A DNA stretch of 64,000 nt from Firmicutes bacterium HGW-Firmicutes-7 (GTDB lineage Bacteria; Bacillota; Clostridia; Lachnospirales; Vallitaleaceae), in contig PGZO01000016.1 of the NCBI GenBank assembly GCA_002841375.1, positions 1 through 64,000 on the forward strand. Reading direction: 5' to 3'. A program made the position numbers and the translations under genes. The notes under the pieces were generated by a model, which did no database searches, was not told the DNA's origin, and saw nothing but the letters and a program-made list of their open reading frames with translations. Shown here one piece after another: positions 8,112 to 16,113 of the stretch. Numbering within the stretch: the first letter of the stretch is position 1; each line of letters opens with the position of its first letter.

Positions 8112-8474
8112 CTATTTATATAACACATCAATGGCTTGAACAGCTAATTCCAATGCCTTAATTCTTCTTTTTAAAAGTGTTCTTTGAGGACTACCTATCT
8201 TTGACTTAGCATAAATATCCTCAATTGATGGGAATAAACCAACAAGAACATTGCGAGCTTCTACTAAATCTTCTTGGGTGTAATTATGAGGTCTTTGATT
8301 CCAAACGTTTTCTAGCATGGCTAACCCGATGCAAAGAGCTTTGAGTCGTTTCTTTACTAAAGTAGTATTCGCACCTTTATGAGTCATCTGAGCCAAAGCC
8401 TTTTCGGATTTCTTGATCGATGATTGAAAGGATTTTATTGATTCGAATTTGCTTGCATTTGATACGTTTTCCAT
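8112..8474 (-). CDS. Small helical protein with internal duplication, unknown function
   Basis: 120 residues, Lys-rich and predicted all-helical, with no signal peptide or membrane segment. Two similar stretches are visible: TLVKKRLKALCIGLAMLENV near residue 38 and TLLKRRIKALELAVQAIDVL near the C-terminus, which suggests an internal repeat. The ATG has AAAGGA about 10 bases upstream. I do not recognise the family. It lies between the YoaP-type gene and a Phd-Uma2 gene without close coupling. Confidence 0.6.
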   Translation of the reverse strand: MENVSNASKFESIKSFQSSIKKSEKALAQMTHKGANTTLVKKRLKALCIGLAMLENVWNQRPHNYTQEDLVEARNVLVGLFPSIEDIYAKSKIGSPQRTLLKRRIKALELAVQAIDVLYK

Positions 8475-8568
8475 ATTCGTACTGTCCTTTCTTCGCCTCT
8501 AAATTATTCTGCTTGATACTTAATAAAATCGTTTAACTATTTGAATTAAAGTCCCCATAACGTAAATA

Positions 8569-9279
8569 TTATTGGTTAAAAATTTTAGATATGTCAAATT
8601 CTAATCCTTCATATACGTTTGAATTAAACACTTCATTTTTATTAAGTGTATTGCATTTTTCAACTTCAAGATTATTAAAATTCCAATGAATAACATTTTC
8701 ATTTTTAGGATCAATTATTATATATTCTATGACACCTGCTTTTAAATATAGATTTAGCTTTTTCACTAAGTCTTTATTTCTAGTAGATGGGGAAAGCACT
8801 TCAATAATTAATGATGGAACACCATAATATCTATCATTTCTAATGTTTTCCTGATCACACATTACAAACAAATCAGGTTGAACCACATCTTTTGTCTCAG
8901 ATGTTTCAAAATAAACATCATATGGAGCTACATATGGTTTGCATTTTTTATCCTTAAAATAGTTGTAAAATTCACCAACTATTTGCATTATAATATGTTG
9001 ATGTATATGACTTGGTGAAGCTAATGCATAAACAACCCTGTTAAGATATTCAAAACGTCCATCTGTATTTTCGTACATTTCCATAAATTCTTCATAAGTC
9101 ATTTCAATGTTATGATATGAATAATCGGGTGCACCTTCTTTTATGACTTCTTCATGCTTATAATATTTCATAAGTTTAGCAACTAACTTACCGTTTCGAG
9201 TTATTAGAATGTCTTCATCTTGAACAAGGTCTAGGTACTTTCCAAAATTCGTTTTAATATCTGTGGAATTAACCTTCAA
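8569..9279 (-). CDS. Phd antitoxin-like domain fused to Uma2 (DUF820) nuclease-like domain
   Basis: About 236 residues. The first ~45 residues match the Phd/YefM antitoxin DNA-binding fold (KVNSTDIKTNFGKYLDLV, then ILITRNGKLVAKL). From about residue 60 to the end is a Uma2-family domain of the PD-(D/E)XK nuclease superfamily, with VVQPDLFVMCD, IIEVLSPSTR and KKLNLYLKAGVIEYIIID. I chose TTG 9279 as start: AGAGGTG sits 6 bases upstream, and the paralogue at 14021-14752 begins at the same residue; GTG 9288 overlaps that ribosome site. No separate toxin gene is adjacent. DNA binding and nuclease activity are inferred from family. Confidence 0.82.
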   Translation of the reverse strand: MKVNSTDIKTNFGKYLDLVQDEDILITRNGKLVAKLMKYYKHEEVIKEGAPDYSYHNIEMTYEEFMEMYENTDGRFEYLNRVVYALASPSHIHQHIIMQIVGEFYNYFKDKKCKPYVAPYDVYFETSETKDVVQPDLFVMCDQENIRNDRYYGVPSLIIEVLSPSTRNKDLVKKLNLYLKAGVIEYIIIDPKNENVIHWNFNNLEVEKCNTLNKNEVFNSNVYEGLEFDISKIFNQ

Positions 9280-9361
9280 ACATAACACCTCTAATCATAT
9301 TTTAATATATATTAATTATATCATGCTTGATATTTTAATCAATATATATTTTTATTTATGA

Positions 9362-10726
9362 TTAATTGTAATTAATCACAAGTTTAAGCTCCTTTTTTCC
9401 AAGCTTTCTCATTTCTCTCATAAGGATTAATGCTGCAAATATACAAGATACAAAATCCGAAACTGGTCCTGCAGCCCATATCCCCATAAGTCCAAAGAAG
9501 TTAGGCAAAATCAGAAGCATAGGTATTAGCATTATTACTTGTCTTAATAAGCCAAGGAAAGTGGCCTTTTTCGCCTCTCCGATTGCTTGAAAATAACTTG
9601 CTCCAACAATTTGTGCACCGACCAGTGGAAGCATAATTAAGAATATTCGCATACCATTGCTAGATACGTCAATCAACTCCTGATTATTGCTAAAAATGCT
9701 TGCAAGTGCTGTTGAAAAAAACTGAACCATTATAAAAGTTAAAATACAGATAGCTGATATCGAAATCAACTCTAGTTGCAAAGTCTTCTTGACACGATCA
9801 AATCGCTCGGCACCATAATTATAACCTATAATAGGCTGAGCCCCCTGAGTTATTCCCATGGCAGACATCAAAAATAAAACCATGATTGAGTGAATAACCG
9901 TCATTGCGCCGATAGCTATGTCGCCACCATATTCACGGAGAGAATTATTTAAAATAATACTCACAATTACAGCTGCAAGCTGCATAACAAATGGCGAAAA
10001 ACCGATACTTAAAATGTCCTTGATAGCTGCAATATTGAACTTCAAATTTTTCCTTTGAAGCTTCAACTTGCTCTTTTTGCTTAAAAAATGACTAATGATC
10101 AGAACAGAAGCCACTAGCTGAGAAATAATTGTTGCCCATGCCGCTCCTGCAATGCCCATATTAAAGGTAAAGATTAAAATTGGATCAAGTATAATATTGA
10201 GGACAGTACCTACAACGATTATAATCATCGTCTTATAGGGGCTTCCTTCTGCTCTTATGATGTTAATCAACCCTGTCCCAATACCTTGAAAAACAGTTCC
10301 ATATAATATTATTGTGATGTATTTCGATGCATAACCAATGGTTGCATTACTTGCTCCAAAAATGTTAAGAATAGGTATCTTAAAAATCAAACCAATAATC
10401 GTAACCATCAGCATAAGCACGGCAAGGAGAGAAACTGCATTTCCGATAACTCTTTCCGCATCTTCTTTTCGATTCTGTCCTAACCTCATTGATATAATTG
10501 CAGAAGCTCCAATACCTACTAGTGAAATAACTGCTGAAATCAAAATAATGAAAGGTAAACTAAGACCAATTCCAGTCATGGCTAGTGAGTCAATCCTGCC
10601 TATAAAAATTCTGTCAACTAGGTTATAAAGAGAATTAACAATCATACCTCCAATCGCTGGAATTGAAAATTTAAAAAGTAGTTTTCCTATGGGCATTGTG
10701 CCTAGTTGATCATTAACTGTTTGCAT
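9362..10726 (-). CDS. MATE-family efflux transporter
   Basis: 454 residues, twelve predicted membrane helices, and two homologous halves typical of multidrug and toxin extrusion proteins (N-terminal GKLLFKFSIPAIGGMIVNSLYNLVDRIFIG, shown here only in part, is the family hallmark). MATE pumps export cationic drugs or metabolites using Na+ or H+ gradients. The start overlaps the end of the methyltransferase gene by 14 bp, so the two are translated together. It falls under the putative Rrf2 operator at 11359-11386. The substrate cannot be told from sequence. Confidence 0.93.
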   Translation of the reverse strand: MQTVNDQLGTMPIGKLLFKFSIPAIGGMIVNSLYNLVDRIFIGRIDSLAMTGIGLSLPFIILISAVISLVGIGASAIISMRLGQNRKEDAERVIGNAVSLLAVLMLMVTIIGLIFKIPILNIFGASNATIGYASKYITIILYGTVFQGIGTGLINIIRAEGSPYKTMIIIVVGTVLNIILDPILIFTFNMGIAGAAWATIISQLVASVLIISHFLSKKSKLKLQRKNLKFNIAAIKDILSIGFSPFVMQLAAVIVSIILNNSLREYGGDIAIGAMTVIHSIMVLFLMSAMGITQGAQPIIGYNYGAERFDRVKKTLQLELISISAICILTFIMVQFFSTALASIFSNNQELIDVSSNGMRIFLIMLPLVGAQIVGASYFQAIGEAKKATFLGLLRQVIMLIPMLLILPNFFGLMGIWAAGPVSDFVSCIFAALILMREMRKLGKKELKLVINYN

Positions 10727-11333
10727 TATATAAGTCCTCCTTCTTTTTAGCGATAATGATATATATGGACTCCTGTGGAAATTCCTTTCGCACGATGCAA
10801 AATCCTGCTTTAATCAATTCTTCTTCCAGTTCTGAAGATTTAATACGTATATTCATAGGTGGACCTTGTACAATTTTGTTATCCTTTTCATACTCTAAAC
10901 ACAGAAGATATCCACCTACCTTCAATACACCGCCAATTTGATTGATGACCTTTGGCAATGGTCTCACTTCATGTAAAATAAGAGAAGCAAGCACAATATC
11001 GATACTTCCTACTGGCAAAGGAATATTGTCTAAGTTTCCCTTTAATAATTCGATATTGTTAATATTCCTGTCGTCCGCTTTTTCCTGTATTATCTTCAAC
11101 ATCCGCTGGTCTATATCCAGTGCAAATACTGTTTCATTCACCATCTTCGCAACTGGAATCGTTAAGAATCCCGAACCTGCTCCAACATCCAAAACACGAT
11201 CGGATTTATTTATAGGTAGTCTACCTAGTATCTCCTCAGGTGGTAATAGTTCTTTTCTTTGAATTCCATCTAGAAAGGCAACTTTGTTCATAAAATTTTC
11301 AGTTTTTTTTAAATCAATATTATTTTTTAGCAT
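10713..11333 (-). CDS. Class I SAM-dependent methyltransferase
   Basis: 206 residues with a complete Rossmann methyltransferase core: SAM motif I LDVGAGSGFLTIP near residues 46-58, acidic motif II FALDIDQRM, and motif IV IDIVLASLILHEV. It belongs to the UbiE/Methyltransf_11 group with an unknown small-molecule substrate. AGGAGG precedes the ATG. It is co-transcribed with the downstream MATE pump (14-bp overlap), which suggests that the pair modifies and exports a toxic compound. A copy of the putative Rrf2 operator lies 26-53 bases upstream. Confidence 0.88.
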   Translation of the reverse strand: MLKNNIDLKKTENFMNKVAFLDGIQRKELLPPEEILGRLPINKSDRVLDVGAGSGFLTIPVAKMVNETVFALDIDQRMLKIIQEKADDRNINNIELLKGNLDNIPLPVGSIDIVLASLILHEVRPLPKVINQIGGVLKVGGYLLCLEYEKDNKIVQGPPMNIRIKSSELEEELIKAGFCIVRKEFPQESIYIIIAKKKEDLYNANS

Positions 11334-11358
11334 TTGAAATCCTCCTAATTTTTATCAT

Positions 11359-11386
11359 ATATATCACAGACTGTATTTGTCTTTAA
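11359..11386 (-). promoter_or_regulatory. Putative Rrf2 operator upstream of methyltransferase-MATE
   Basis: This 28-base stretch matches 11853-11880 at 23 of 28 positions, including an identical ACAGACTGTA core. A TATAAT-like box on the minus strand (11402-11407) lies just upstream, so the site would sit near the transcription start. Confidence 0.6.
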
Positions 11387-11415
11387 TTTGGATAAAAAAA
11401 TAATTATACTTATAT

Positions 11416-11835
11416 TCATACTTTTTCTTTACAAGTACTACTCATCGAATTTTTAGCTACTACTTCTATGAGTTTTTTCTCTTTTAAATAAGTTATCATA
11501 TGATTTTCTGCTTCTCTCATAACTCTTTCCAGACTACAATCACTTTGATCATTCATCTCGCAAGTAAATAATGCTCCACTTCCTTCAATAGCCTGAATAA
11601 CATCAAAAAATGAAACCTCATTTTTATGTTTTCTCAGACTATATCCTCCATTCATCCCTGGTGCGGATTGAATCAAATCAGCTTTAACTAGCTGCGTCAG
11701 AATCTTAGAAAGATACGTTGGCGAAATATTCATATGATTTGCAATTGGTTGCAAGCTCAAATTATCTCTTCCATCCTGTTTTACAAAAAAAGCCATGATG
11801 TGTAATGCGTAATTAGTAGCTTTTGTATATTTCAT
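11416..11835 (-). CDS. Rrf2-family transcriptional regulator
   Basis: 139 residues. The N-terminal winged helix matches Rrf2 (MKYTKATNYALHIMAFF, then ISPTYLSKILTQLVKADLI and the wing GMNGGYSL). The sensor segment has Cys92 and Cys100, plus Cys135 near the end. IscR/NsrR-type proteins use three closely spaced cysteines for an iron-sulfur cluster; the third one is missing here, so a cluster is doubtful and a thiol or other signal is possible. AAGGAGG precedes the ATG. Matching operators in front of itself and the next operon suggest autoregulation and control of the methyltransferase-MATE pair. Confidence 0.9.
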   Translation of the reverse strand: MKYTKATNYALHIMAFFVKQDGRDNLSLQPIANHMNISPTYLSKILTQLVKADLIQSAPGMNGGYSLRKHKNEVSFFDVIQAIEGSGALFTCEMNDQSDCSLERVMREAENHMITYLKEKKLIEVVAKNSMSSTCKEKV

Positions 11836-11852
11836 AAACCATCCTCCTTAAG

Positions 11853-11908
11853 ATATAATACAGACTGTAATTATCTATAATTATACCTTCAATATTTCCA
11901 TTTGTCAA
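11853..11908 (-). promoter_or_regulatory. rrf2 promoter with overlapping operator
   Basis: On the minus strand TTGACA (11908-11903) and TATAAT (11885-11880) have a 17-base spacer, a perfect consensus promoter. Directly downstream, 11859-11869 is the palindrome TACAG-A-CTGTA within the repeated 28-base block (11853-11880), well placed for repression. Confidence 0.75.
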
Positions 11909-12006
11909 GACCTTGTTTTTCTTATTACGTTATTGTCTGAATATACTTCAAAGAACAACAGCTATAAGTTCTAGCTATTGCTCATTGAAAATATACACCT
12001 TATTGA

Positions 12007-12450
12007 TTAATATTTCACAGTTTTTGGTCTTACTCTTATTTGGATCAGATTTATAACATCGTCCAAAATGGAACGGTCTGTAACATTCACCATCAGCCAA
12101 CGACCCATATTGGATGAAGCAGTTTCTTGATACAGCGCTTGTGTGTATTTGCTGCATAGGGGCATGAGCAGTTCAGCTTCATTCATTTCTTTATTGCCAA
12201 TTACAATAAGGGCAATGAAATAATTTTCCATAGGATAGAGGGTACACAAAGATTTTCCGCTTTTTTGATATTTTAAATTCCATCCTCGTTGCATAGAGCA
12301 TTGACTGTATGTCAGTTTCGGTTGAATATGATAGTTGTTTTGTAAAAAGGAATTCAAGTATTTCCAAAGCGCATTGTTTATATATTCACTGATCATATAT
12401 AAAGGCGGCTGACTGCTCGGGCCGTACAGATTGCTCCATTCCATATACAT
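12007..12450 (-). CDS. DUF3788-family protein
   Basis: 147 residues, soluble, with the look of DUF3788 proteins (small alpha/beta proteins of unknown role; WNLKYQKSGKSLCTLYPMENYF and SSNMGRWLMVNVT are the conserved parts seen here in fragments). AGGAGG precedes ATG 12450 by 4 bases and ATG 12444 by 10, so either could start. It begins 22 bases after the stop of the AraC/GyrI gene and is probably in the same transcript. Function unknown. Confidence 0.7.
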   Translation of the reverse strand: MYMEWSNLYGPSSQPPLYMISEYINNALWKYLNSFLQNNYHIQPKLTYSQCSMQRGWNLKYQKSGKSLCTLYPMENYFIALIVIGNKEMNEAELLMPLCSKYTQALYQETASSNMGRWLMVNVTDRSILDDVINLIQIRVRPKTVKY

Positions 12451-12472
12451 TGCACCTCCTAATCTTTATATA

Positions 12473-13381
12473 CTAATCCATGGGTATCGGCATAACCCAT
12501 ATTTCCATTTTGGTTGTATCTGGTGCATGGCTGATATAGCGTTCTGCCGCAAAGGGTTTGGTAATAATCCGATGATTCGGCAACCAAGTTTCAAACAGGT
12601 ATTTATGAGCCTTGTACACCGCATCCATAACAAGATGCTCAAAGTCTTCCGCTTCGAAGAAACATTTAATATACTCACCTTCTGTTAATTCCCAGGAAGC
12701 GTAACCATCAACCGGTTCATTTGAAATAGCTTCAGCGCCTGCAAAATAACAATAATAGCCTTCATGTGTTCCAGCATAAGCAACACCAAGTTCATCTCCA
12801 TCTGCCTTAATTCTCGTAAGAGTTGATTTATTTTCATGAAAAGCATCCCATAGCTTACCGAGATTATCTACACCCGTTTCACCTCCACCTGGCATTTGTT
12901 CAATGGGCTCCTCTGCTGTAAGGCCAATAAAGTATTGGGGCGTTGAAATTCTTAAGCGTGTTATTTCAAGTACAATTCCATCTGCAATAAGGGGCACATT
13001 TTCATCAACCAATGTGTAATTTAAAAGTAATTGGGGTTTTATAAAATTGTTCAGTCGAACAGGGTTTGCACGGTATTCCTCCGGTGTTATTCCAAATGCC
13101 TTCTTAAAGGTACGCGTAAAAATTTCATGAGAGGTAAATCCACAATCCAATGCGATATCTATGATTCGTTTGTTTTTATTGAGCAGTGCTTCCGACGCTC
13201 TTGCAAGACGACGCAACTTTATATATTCGTTCACAGGTTTTTTAATCAATCTGCTAAATAACCTCTGATAATAAAATTGCGATAACGATGCAATCTTTGC
13301 CAAAGTTTCTATCCTTATTACTTCTGAAATATGTTCCTCAATATAATCTATCGTTTTTTGTATTTGTTCCCATGCGTGCAT
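12473..13381 (-). CDS. AraC-family regulator with GyrI-like effector domain
   Basis: 302 residues from the chosen start. Residues 1-100 are the AraC double helix-turn-helix (IETLAKIASLSQFYYQRLFS, then IIDIALDCGFTSHEIFTRTF), and residues about 125-300 a GyrI-like ligand domain. An in-frame ATG exists at 13423, but AAGGAGGTG lies 6 bases before ATG 13381, which fits the family's usual N-terminus. Downstream, DUF3788 follows after 22 bases. Likely a sensor of a small hydrophobic compound; target genes are unknown. Confidence 0.87.
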   Translation of the reverse strand: MHAWEQIQKTIDYIEEHISEVIRIETLAKIASLSQFYYQRLFSRLIKKPVNEYIKLRRLARASEALLNKNKRIIDIALDCGFTSHEIFTRTFKKAFGITPEEYRANPVRLNNFIKPQLLLNYTLVDENVPLIADGIVLEITRLRISTPQYFIGLTAEEPIEQMPGGGETGVDNLGKLWDAFHENKSTLTRIKADGDELGVAYAGTHEGYYCYFAGAEAISNEPVDGYASWELTEGEYIKCFFEAEDFEHLVMDAVYKAHKYLFETWLPNHRIITKPFAAERYISHAPDTTKMEIWVMPIPMD

Positions 13382-13558
13382 AATAAGCACCTCCTTGTAA
13401 ATAGGATAACATGAGATCTGCAAGCCCGCTTGACTGGCAATGCCCTCTATTTACAAAACTATCCTATTAAGTAAGATCAATTAACTTGAATTCATTATAG
13501 TAGGAAACCACTTATAACTGGCAGGAAAGCCATAGTCACCATCACTATACCAATAAAC

Positions 13559-13948
13559 CTATTTGTGTTTTTTCAATTTACCTTTTGCTTGCTTAATATT
13601 CTCAGCAACTCTAAATTTAACGATCTCGCTTATTAATTCATAAGGCAGCGTCTTTTCTATAGGAAACTGTACTGACCCTTTTGCCCCTTTATATTCCGAT
13701 AATTCATATTTAAATGCATCAATTCCGCTAGGAGCTGGGTAAAATCCAATATGATTTTTATAGGCAGCAAAATGCACCAGATTTCCATGTAACACAAACG
13801 TTGGCATTTGCCAACTTATCTTTTCTTCTGCATCTGGCGCAGACTCTTTTATAACTTTTCTTAACGTTTGTAGTATTTCCTGAACCTCCGGCGCAAATTT
13901 AGCTATATATTCATCAATTGATTCAGAAGTAATTTTGTTACCTTCCAT
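13559..13948 (-). CDS. DUF1801 / YdhG-like protein
   Basis: 129 residues of the DUF1801 (YdhG, YjbR/CyaY-like fold) family. Typical elements are SIDEYIAKFAPEVQEILQTL at the N-terminus, ISWQMPTF and HIGFYPAPSGI in the middle, and the C-terminal FRVAENIKQAKGK. GTG 13957 is also in frame, but AAGGAAG stands 8 bases before ATG 13948, so I use that. The family has no firm function; members are small cytosolic proteins often next to stress genes. Confidence 0.83.
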   Translation of the reverse strand: MEGNKITSESIDEYIAKFAPEVQEILQTLRKVIKESAPDAEEKISWQMPTFVLHGNLVHFAAYKNHIGFYPAPSGIDAFKYELSEYKGAKGSVQFPIEKTLPYELISEIVKFRVAENIKQAKGKLKKHK

Positions 13949-14020
13949 AATTTTCACTTCCTTAAGTCATTTTAGTAGTCCCATCTGACATTGTTCGCTA
14001 TAGTTGCTCATGTTTCACAT

Positions 14021-14752
14021 TCACCAGGTAAAGATATCCTTGACTTTAATTTCAAGACCTATAAAAATCTCTGACTTAATAATCATATCTTTTAGATATA
14101 CGCAACTATCTCGCATATCTCTCTCCTCAAAATGATAAAGATGGACCAACTCTTTTTCAGTATCAACAAGCCAATACTCCTTAATGTCACTATTCATATA
14201 CAAGTTCATTTTTTTCACCATATCTTTACTTCTAGTCGATTTAGATAATACTTCCACTACTAAGGTTGGTGTCCCTTCGTATTTGCCGCCAACAGTCACT
14301 TTCTCTTCATCACACATTACTAAAATATCCGGTTGTACGACATTAGGATCATCCTCAAATCTCTTTGCATTGTTGAAGAGCTTAACATCAAAAGGTGATG
14401 TAAGTGGCCTACATGACTTTCCTTTAAACCAGTTATAAAAATGTACAAATATCTCATTTACAGCAACTTGGTGTTTAAATAGTGGTGAAGCCATATAATA
14501 GAGCTCACCATCAATGAGTTCATATCTTTCATCTGTATTTTCAACAATTTGGAGATATTCCTCATACGTTACTTTTCTTTCTTGCTGGTACTTTAAACTC
14601 TGCTCTTTTAGTATGTCGTTCTTTTCATCTTCATAGGCAAATAATTTAGCTACACTCTTACCATTCTTAGTAATAATTATTTCTTCTTCAGCTATTGCTT
14701 GTGCTAAATACTTCCCAAAGCTGTTTTGAACATCTGTCGCTGACACTTTCAT
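14021..14752 (-). CDS. Phd antitoxin-like domain fused to Uma2 (DUF820) nuclease-like domain
   Basis: 243 residues, a paralogue of the protein at 8569-9279. The Phd-like N-terminus reads MKVSATDVQNSFGKYLAQAI, then IIITKNGKSVAKLF. The Uma2 part has ERYELIDGELYYMASP, VVQPDILVMCD, LVVEVLSKSTRSKDM and a helix KKMNLY, which together match the PD-(D/E)XK active-site pattern of the family. GGGAGATGG lies just upstream of the ATG. No toxin partner is adjacent. A DUF2161 nuclease-fold gene is divergent at 15009. Whether the nuclease-like domain cleaves DNA is untested. Confidence 0.84.
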   Translation of the reverse strand: MKVSATDVQNSFGKYLAQAIAEEEIIITKNGKSVAKLFAYEDEKNDILKEQSLKYQQERKVTYEEYLQIVENTDERYELIDGELYYMASPLFKHQVAVNEIFVHFYNWFKGKSCRPLTSPFDVKLFNNAKRFEDDPNVVQPDILVMCDEEKVTVGGKYEGTPTLVVEVLSKSTRSKDMVKKMNLYMNSDIKEYWLVDTEKELVHLYHFEERDMRDSCVYLKDMIIKSEIFIGLEIKVKDIFTW

Positions 14753-14947
14753 TCAACCATCTCCCTAAATTCTCAAGATATTTTAGGTATATTTTATACC
14801 AAAATAGCTATTTTGTCAATGCGCAATTTTATACTTTAGCTACTATTCTTTATTAGACAATGGTCAAAGGATACTCGCTCTCCGCATCGTTAGGTTAAAC
14901 TACTTTAAGGTGAATTTATGCCACAAAAAGTATTGTTTCCTTCGCTT

Positions 14948-14976
14948 TTGACAATTAAGGTAATTTTATCTATACT
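14948..14976 (+). promoter_or_regulatory. Consensus promoter of the DUF2161 gene
   Basis: TTGACA (14948-14953) and TATACT (14971-14976) are separated by 17 bases, 32 bp upstream of the ATG at 15009. Confidence 0.8.
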
Positions 14977-15008
14977 AGAGTTATTATAAAATAATTCGAG
15001 GTATTACT

Positions 15009-15692
15009 ATGAAGGAATCTGATTTATACATGCCAGTAAAAAATCTATTTACTCAACTTCATTACGAGGTAAATGGAGAAGTTAAAAACATAGATGTTAC
15101 TGCAATTAAGGGAAATGACATAATTATCATCGAGTTGAAAAGTACCTTTAGTTTAAAGCTTGTTTTACAGGCTATCGAAAGGCAACGTATAACTGATCAA
15201 GTATATGTTGCTATTCCTAGACCTCAATTTAAGCAACGGTTAAAAAAGTCCTTTAAAGAAAAAGAGTATTTATTGCGCCGGCTTGGCGTTGGGCTCATAC
15301 TTGTCGCCCTTGACGTAAAAATCCCTTATGCGCAAATTATTTTTGACCCTATTCCATTTAAACAAAACATAAAATTAAGTAGCAAAAAAAAGAACCTCGC
15401 CTTAAAAGAATTATCTGAAAGACATGGCGATCATAACCTTGGTGGCACAAGAGGAAAATTAGTCACTGCCTATAGGGAAAAAGCACTGCTTATCGTTTAC
15501 TACTTAAATAACCAAGAAGAAATGACGGTAAAAGCACTACGAGAAGCTACTGGCAACGAAAAAGTTCAGACACTTTTACAAAACAACCATTACTTATGGT
15601 TTGAAAGAGTTCAAAAGGGTGTCTATAAGCTCAGTAATGAAGGCAGAATTGCATATGATGAGTACAAAAATATCATTGATAAAATAAAATAG
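15009..15692 (+). CDS. DUF2161 family PD-(D/E)XK-type protein
   Basis: 227 residues. The N-terminal half has a restriction-endonuclease-like core, with Asp in NIDVTAIKGND followed by the E-x-K motif in IIIIELKST near residues 36-48. The C-terminal ~80 residues look like a winged-helix segment (TVKALREATGNEKVQTLL, then YKLSNEGRIAYDEY). The family is annotated as a putative PD-(D/E)XK phosphodiesterase of unknown role. It has its own consensus promoter and terminator. It is the third nuclease-fold gene in 7 kb, beside the two Uma2 fusions. Confidence 0.85.
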   Translation: MKESDLYMPVKNLFTQLHYEVNGEVKNIDVTAIKGNDIIIIELKSTFSLKLVLQAIERQRITDQVYVAIPRPQFKQRLKKSFKEKEYLLRRLGVGLILVALDVKIPYAQIIFDPIPFKQNIKLSSKKKNLALKELSERHGDHNLGGTRGKLVTAYREKALLIVYYLNNQEEMTVKALREATGNEKVQTLLQNNHYLWFERVQKGVYKLSNEGRIAYDEYKNIIDKIK

Positions 15693-15722
15693 GTTAATCA
15701 GTGCATGTGGTGGCTTATAACC

Positions 15723-15764
15723 AAAAAAGGCACATCGACAAAATCATAATCGACGTGCTTTTTT
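15723..15764 (+). terminator. Rho-independent terminator
   Basis: A stem from AAAAAAGGCACATCGA (from 15723) to TCGACGTGCTTTTTT (to 15764), with one mismatch, ends in a T-run. It terminates the DUF2161 gene. Confidence 0.85.
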
Positions 15765-16061
15765 CGTTTTGGTAGTTCTACATTTATTAGCCTCTTACAG
15801 ATTGCGTTCTTTACATATTCTCGACCCTTGTTATAATTTACGTTCCCCCAAACGCAAGTTATTACCTCCCCTTATTTTCTTTATACAATCTGGAGTTTGA
15901 CCGCCGCCCCAATGTATTCTCCCAAAATTCTTTTCTTACTATGATTTGTTGCAACAAACCTTCACAGACGAGAACATCATTAAGTTGATGTGCCTCTAAT
16001 ATAGAAGTGTTAACCAGTTGACTGGTATGAATTCATCATACAACATATTTAAATTTAATTG
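15765..16061. other. Intergenic region without visible gene
   Basis: I see no coding sequence, RNA gene or clear promoter here. A short dyad (ACCAGT-TG-ACTGGT near 16012-16025) is the only structure. Confidence 0.5.
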
Positions 16062-16078
16062 GTATGCTGCCAGCATAC
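16062..16078 (-). terminator. Short hairpin downstream of the EamA transporter
   Basis: GTATGCTG-C-CAGCATAC is a perfect 17-base palindrome 36 bases past the stop of the transporter gene. No T-run follows, so termination is uncertain. Confidence 0.35.
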
Positions 16079-16113
16079 AAAATGGACTTTTTCACTGTTT
16101 TAGGACTATTTTC

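Noticed and set aside
8569-14752. Classic two-gene toxin-antitoxin system
   Set aside because: The Phd-like domains are fused to Uma2 domains, and no separate Doc, RelE or similar small gene is adjacent to either.
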